Assembly: GCA_049306275.1 (NCBI GenBank)
Contig: JBAQQB010000198.1
Location: forward strand, 1 to 19,502
From: JADJTT01 sp049306275
GTDB lineage: Bacteria > Bacteroidota > Bacteroidia > Chitinophagales > Saprospiraceae
Direction of reading: 5' to 3'
DNA: 19,502 nucleotides
Positions 16,201-19,502 of this stretch are shown here, piece by piece; the stretch's first letter is position 1; each line of letters begins with the position of its first letter. The position numbers and the translations under genes were made by a program. Below the pieces are notes generated by a model. The model saw only the letters and a list, made by a program, of their open reading frames with translations, was not told the DNA's origin and did no database searches.

Positions 16201-19200
16201 TGCTCATCGGTCCGATGGCTACCCCCACGGTTTCTCTTGACCTTGGTACTTCCTGGTTTTTGGAAGACAAAAACCAGAACGAGACGGACTGGTCCAGCCC
16301 CCGTTTCTTCGTCGGTACCGAAACCGACCTGATTTATTACGCAGATGGGAGGAAGCAGGTGAACCCCTCCCCCGGATTTGGCGACTTCGACTTGTTGGTG
16401 GGCGCTTTCGACCTCGATCTGAACTCCCTGTGCCGATACGAATTCTCACAAACGCCTGCGGGGTTTGCATTCGCCAGGCAGAACGCAACGGTCACTGCGC
16501 AGTCGCCGGCGCCGCCTCATGCCTTTACGGTTGGGTTTGGGGGCGGATTGCTCAATTACCTTTGCGAAGGCTTTTGCAACGGCCTCTGCGTAGTTAGTTT
16601 CGACTGGCAGCCGGAAGGATGCTACGGGGCAGTCTTCACTGCTTCGGCTTCGGGTGAGCCCCCGTATCAGCTGGAATGGGATTTTGGAGGATTAGGCTCC
16701 TCAACCCTGGAAAATCCGGAATTTTCTTTCCCGGAAGCGGGCGTTTATACCGTATGCCTCACCCTGACCGATGATACCGGCTGCGAAGCCGAATATTGTC
16801 TGGAAATCGAAATCACGGAAGATTTGACGCCCTTTACGCTGAGCTGTCCGGCCAACATGGTCAGGGCAACTGACGCAGGGAAGTGTTATGCGACGTTGAA
16901 CATAGCAGCTACCATCGACGACGATTGTCTTCCCGATCCGGTTGTCACATACGAACTCACCGGCGCAACAACGGGTAACGATCCCAGTACGCAGTACAAT
17001 AAGGGCCTAACAACCGTGACCGTCACCGCAACAGACGGAAACGAAGTGCAGAGCTGTACGACCCAAATTACAGTAGCCGACCAGGAAGATCCCGAAATCG
17101 AGTGCCCCGCGGTAGACCCGGTTTCACTGGTTGCCTGCGACCAGGAAATCCAGGTTTTTTTCCCCGATCCCATTGTCACGGACAATTGCCCGGATGTGGA
17201 ATTCTCCCTGGATTTCCAGAGCGGCGACTTTTTCCCCTGTGGAACGACATTCGTGACCTGCACCGCAACCGATGCAGCTGGCAATACCAGTGAGTGTTTC
17301 TTCCCCGTGGAGGTAGATTGCTCATGCGCCGACATCCTTTTCCAAACGGTGACCTGCGATCCGGAAATACCCAACCTTTACCATTTCACCATTGAACTGC
17401 AGAACCTGTCTGGCTCCAATACCTGTGGGCTGACGGTGGTCAACACACAGGAAGGAGAAACGGAGGTCACACTGACTTCAAGCGGGCCTTTCAACAACTT
17501 CGGCATTGCCTTGATTGAGGGCACAATTGAGGTGACCGGCTCACTGCCTCCGGCTTTTGAGCTGGCGGTAGAGGTATCCTGCCTGTGCTCGCCCGGCAAC
17601 TTCGAGACCTGCACCCTTCCTGTTTCACTCCCTGTTCCGTGTTGCGATATTATTGAAGTTGCAGACGCAGACGTTTGCAGCACCGGCGACCTGGCTGAGA
17701 TACCGCTGAATCCCGTGAGCGCCCTCGGCACTATCACAAGGGTTTCCTGGTTTGTCAAAGCCTGTTCCGAACTATCCTTCAGCGATGTCCCCTACCAGGA
17801 TGCCTTTACCAATACACTGGAGCCGCTCGTTATTTACCCCTCTTTCCTCTATGGAGATATCTGCGTTTACGCAGTGGTGTATTTCGACAACCCCTCCTGC
17901 CCCTTCATCATTACCAACCAGGCGACCATCCGCCTGTGCGAGCCCGGGGAATGGACGGCAAACAGCCAGGAACTCTGCTTTGACGATGAGCCCGTACAGC
18001 CCGGACCGATAAGCATCTCCTCCCCTTCCGGTTGCAGCCCCTTTGAGGTTGAGTGGTACGACCCGGAAGGCAACCTGGTGCAAACGGGTGGATTGACCTT
18101 TGAGCCCACTGACTCCCTTTCGCTCTCCAATCCGGATATAGACTGCTACGAAGATTTTTACTACACGGCCATCGTCACCGGCCCTTGCGGGGAACAGGAG
18201 GTTGAGGCCCAGGTCCGCATTTTCAGCGCAAATGCGCCCAAGGGCATCCTTGCGATGGATCCGGTGGAAGAGCTGCCGCTGTGCGCCGGGGAAGATGTAA
18301 CGCTGCGGTTTGAACCTGGCTGCCTGGGTGAGAACGGGACCTGGAAATGGTATTCCAGCGACGACGACGACACTTACAACCTGCTGTCGGGGGCCGGCTC
18401 CAACAATGAGGTTTGGAACAGCAATAAACTGGATCAGGACACCTGGTTCCTCGTCGAAACCAGCAACGGCGCCTGCCCGTTGGACACCGTCAAACTCCTG
18501 GTGGAAGTCAGGCCAGCTCTTGCGGGAGAAATCTCTGCCGTGTACGACGATCCCTGCTCTCCGGGAAAGGCGGAATTGGAGGTGGTATTCGAAGCAGATC
18601 CCGACCCTGATTGCGGGGTAAGCATCGAGTGGTACCGGAACGGAGCGTTGATCCACACGATTCAGGCGCCGGCTTCATCGCCCTCGGCCTTTTCTTTCGG
18701 CGGACCGGAACTCGACGGACATTACTACGCTGTTTTGAAAAGCGATTGCTGCGACGAAGAGTACCAAACGCAAGTGGCCTCCCTGACGCCTCCTGCCTAT
18801 GCAGTCATTGAAGGCCCGTGTTTCCTCTGTGAAGGCGAACAGGTCACTTTGACCGGCGAAGTACTGAACCTTCCTCCCGGCGTGAGCTGCAGCTATGAGT
18901 GGACTACCCTCGGAGGCGCCATCGTGCAGGGCGGCGATAGTGAACAGATCTTGGTGGAAGCCAGCGGTACATATATCTTCACGGCCACCTGCGGAGGCTG
19001 CGTCTACACCGAAAGCATCGAATTCGCCTGCGGCCCCGTGGCCATAGGCGGCACGATAGAAACGGAGGCCGGGCAGGGAGTTAACAAGGTTAAAGTCGAC
19101 CTAAATATAGGCGCCGCGACCGAACTGACAGACACAGACGGCGAGTACCTGTTCGACAACATAACCGCCGGAAGCGACTACACCGTCACGCCTATGCTGG

Positions 19201-19502
19201 ACACCCTGCCGGCTAATGGGGTGACCACCTTCGACATGGTGCTCATCATGCGGCATATCCTGAACGTGCAGCTGCTAGGCAGTCCTTACAAGATCATCGC
19301 GGCCGACGCCAACCGCTCCGGCACGATCACCACCCTCGACCTGGTGGCGATCAGACGGATCATTTTGGTGGTAGAGGAAGGTTTTCCGAACAACACCAGC
19401 TGGCGTTTTGTCGACAAAGACTTCGTCTTCCCCGATCCGGCAGATCCGTTCAGCTCCGGATTTCCCGAGTTCATCAGTTATCCCGACTTGCAGATGAGCG
19501 AG
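13236..19502 (+). CDS. Giant secreted modular protein (propellers, HYR, PKD, Ig-like, dockerin-like), cut by the window end
   Basis: Open for 2089 codons from ATG 13236 to the window edge without a stop. A signal peptide (about 1-24, MRKLYTTSILLLFLLTISF) starts it. Then come a propeller-like region (about 30-440) with repeated FLAG/LVLGAR-type strands, a PKD-like unit (about 490-570), an HYR domain (about 574-665, ITCPG...), and a second propeller-like region (about 668-992). A PKD domain (about 1124-1195) and two more HYR domains (about 1203-1282 and 1286-1362) follow. Several Cys-rich Ig-like units fill 1363-1933. Next are a carboxypeptidase-regulatory-like domain (about 1935-1990, GGTIETEAGQG) and a dockerin-like pair of helices with DANRSGTITTLDLV (about 1993-2045). 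Such proteins are exported, probably by type IX secretion; the sorting domain would lie beyond the window. It is a candidate surface or matrix protein; no catalytic motif is visible. Confidence 0.88.
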   Translation, partial: MRKLYTTSILLLFLLTISFQTSKGQCPATVSTFSANMPASASGRDFVLFDAIRTADGGLAGLGLKKDVSATAWEVYFVRMDSDGQVVGNPKQIAPAAGLPIDWTPYDSKAAFITEAFNGSGGPVGYFVAVNLGNGTDLDIWAAMLSPQGCVAWGKRLGATGDGNRDKAVGVYRTPANEYLVLGARNAGMSGTMILHSFNAAGSDCSTYQFPGSFVPRSMTRLASGFGGAAWAVCGMEEGSNLPSVALLNASYQEINGFGDAFTPNLNSPGPHIPVDVVQRGSSLYVLGYSPSNSGKGWMTRLTYMPAGVSDLTFIYSILIDVPNDPAYGVQRDVPWDIETKNDTIAIAGWTHYNDASNPYRPWAMTMNESGVLLSTKRMTEPGSPYGLLHKIVNLPNRGFFLAGQKWSLPGASGGAQAYVAGCDKNLVVGDCICNEDQPISLQYIAGEIDANFDFGAGSALPCMAVETGGACEDDEATQQVCFTPDNTGCTVVIYLDEFDPCTGEATLSAYTSGMSPPIGFQWSLFNGQMPTSQSINVTFPSSGTFEVSVSASDGNCNASITQDLIVEFDSESPQITCPGSKIVNGVAIPGGGCSAVVFGLDPQIEDDCPPVDLSYVLSGATTGTGFGNASGITFNEGITLVTYTATDDLGLKSDCSFTVEVDCDNLNVFSKVYGDESPNLPTKVKAFGEYMFVAGRTEVDGDVYGTFSKFDPATGELVWDFQLAFPSSIADFEYIPASESNIGIDGFILVGRTEPVSSGGLPVNNKSIIFRLNDLGAAGNLGSLMREYQLAGREGFTRIVKHPAPLNPAFPYYVAGVKNVPSSPTPPSENDVVFLMNINQDGMENFVVEYNYAASADDEFYRGLFPLQDGHLALSGNEMPSGSGMLLKVNGGTGAVINSYTFTPAMTIHDGIQLSNGNIVLAGVYEGSKEAMAATLFSDFTPFQAIRFPNISEFREIGKDAMGRIYAAGEIKETAPPAVAGRQAFHRLLIGPMATPTVSLDLGTSWFLEDKNQNETDWSSPRFFVGTETDLIYYADGRKQVNPSPGFGDFDLLVGAFDLDLNSLCRYEFSQTPAGFAFARQNATVTAQSPAPPHAFTVGFGGGLLNYLCEGFCNGLCVVSFDWQPEGCYGAVFTASASGEPPYQLEWDFGGLGSSTLENPEFSFPEAGVYTVCLTLTDDTGCEAEYCLEIEITEDLTPFTLSCPANMVRATDAGKCYATLNIAATIDDDCLPDPVVTYELTGATTGNDPSTQYNKGLTTVTVTATDGNEVQSCTTQITVADQEDPEIECPAVDPVSLVACDQEIQVFFPDPIVTDNCPDVEFSLDFQSGDFFPCGTTFVTCTATDAAGNTSECFFPVEVDCSCADILFQTVTCDPEIPNLYHFTIELQNLSGSNTCGLTVVNTQEGETEVTLTSSGPFNNFGIALIEGTIEVTGSLPPAFELAVEVSCLCSPGNFETCTLPVSLPVPCCDIIEVADADVCSTGDLAEIPLNPVSALGTITRVSWFVKACSELSFSDVPYQDAFTNTLEPLVIYPSFLYGDICVYAVVYFDNPSCPFIITNQATIRLCEPGEWTANSQELCFDDEPVQPGPISISSPSGCSPFEVEWYDPEGNLVQTGGLTFEPTDSLSLSNPDIDCYEDFYYTAIVTGPCGEQEVEAQVRIFSANAPKGILAMDPVEELPLCAGEDVTLRFEPGCLGENGTWKWYSSDDDDTYNLLSGAGSNNEVWNSNKLDQDTWFLVETSNGACPLDTVKLLVEVRPALAGEISAVYDDPCSPGKAELEVVFEADPDPDCGVSIEWYRNGALIHTIQAPASSPSAFSFGGPELDGHYYAVLKSDCCDEEYQTQVASLTPPAYAVIEGPCFLCEGEQVTLTGEVLNLPPGVSCSYEWTTLGGAIVQGGDSEQILVEASGTYIFTATCGGCVYTESIEFACGPVAIGGTIETEAGQGVNKVKVDLNIGAATELTDTDGEYLFDNITAGSDYTVTPMLDTLPANGVTTFDMVLIMRHILNVQLLGSPYKIIAADANRSGTITTLDLVAIRRIILVVEEGFPNNTSWRFVDKDFVFPDPADPFSSGFPEFISYPDLQMSE

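Noticed and set aside
17772..18656. A 294-codon minus-strand frame inside the giant exoprotein
   Set aside because: It has no recognisable domain, and the plus-strand frame is continuous through it with Cys-rich Ig-like units.

Overview
The window reads as a chromosomal segment of a member of the Bacteroidota, most likely class Saprospiria (Lewinella/Haliscomenobacter-like). This is inferred from four things: promoters of the Bacteroidota type TAnnTTTG, no clear Shine-Dalgarno sequences before the starts, fairly GC-rich coding DNA, and large Cys-rich secreted proteins built from LamG, PKD, HYR and dockerin-like modules. Nothing points to a plasmid, phage or transposon. No stretch longer than 300 bases lacks a gene or RNA; the largest gap (10636-10888) holds a hairpin, a promoter, a tRNA and a terminator.

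Layout. 39-827 (+) is a Rossmann/DUF2520 protein whose last codons run into an inverted-repeat element (798-921). 924-4183 (-) is one amidohydrolase with N-terminal TolB-like propeller repeats, about 1086 residues when joined, split in two frames by a -1 shift near 3146. Back-to-back with it is a DinB-family gene (4232-4759, +), which overlaps the stop of a CNT nucleoside transporter (4756-6057, -) by 4 bases. Divergent from the transporter is uridine kinase (6227-6868, +), so uptake and phosphorylation of nucleosides are encoded side by side. On the minus strand a tight run follows, read from 9540 down to 6861: mnmA (tRNA 2-thiouridylase), a lipoprotein, rimM (16S rRNA processing) and a 93-residue conserved-looking small protein. 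On the plus strand come an RlpA-like protein with a SPOR domain (9727-10635), tRNA-Thr(CGU) (10748-10820) and two large secreted proteins: a 774-residue LamG protein and a giant protein starting at 13236 that stays open for 2089 codons to the window end.

The most unusual structure is in the spacers. There are two short elements (798-921 and 6063-6111) of quite different sequence but the same plan: a run of 7-base units facing an inverted run of the same units. A third patch (7143-7174) is four 8-base units across the rimM stop. The first can fold into a long stem enclosing smaller, mutually exclusive hairpins. The second lies in the leader of the nucleoside transporter.

I saw no defence system, CRISPR array, integrase or biosynthetic cluster. 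The window is mostly housekeeping genes followed by the start of an exoprotein locus. The repeat elements and the frameshifted amidohydrolase are the points most worth a second look.
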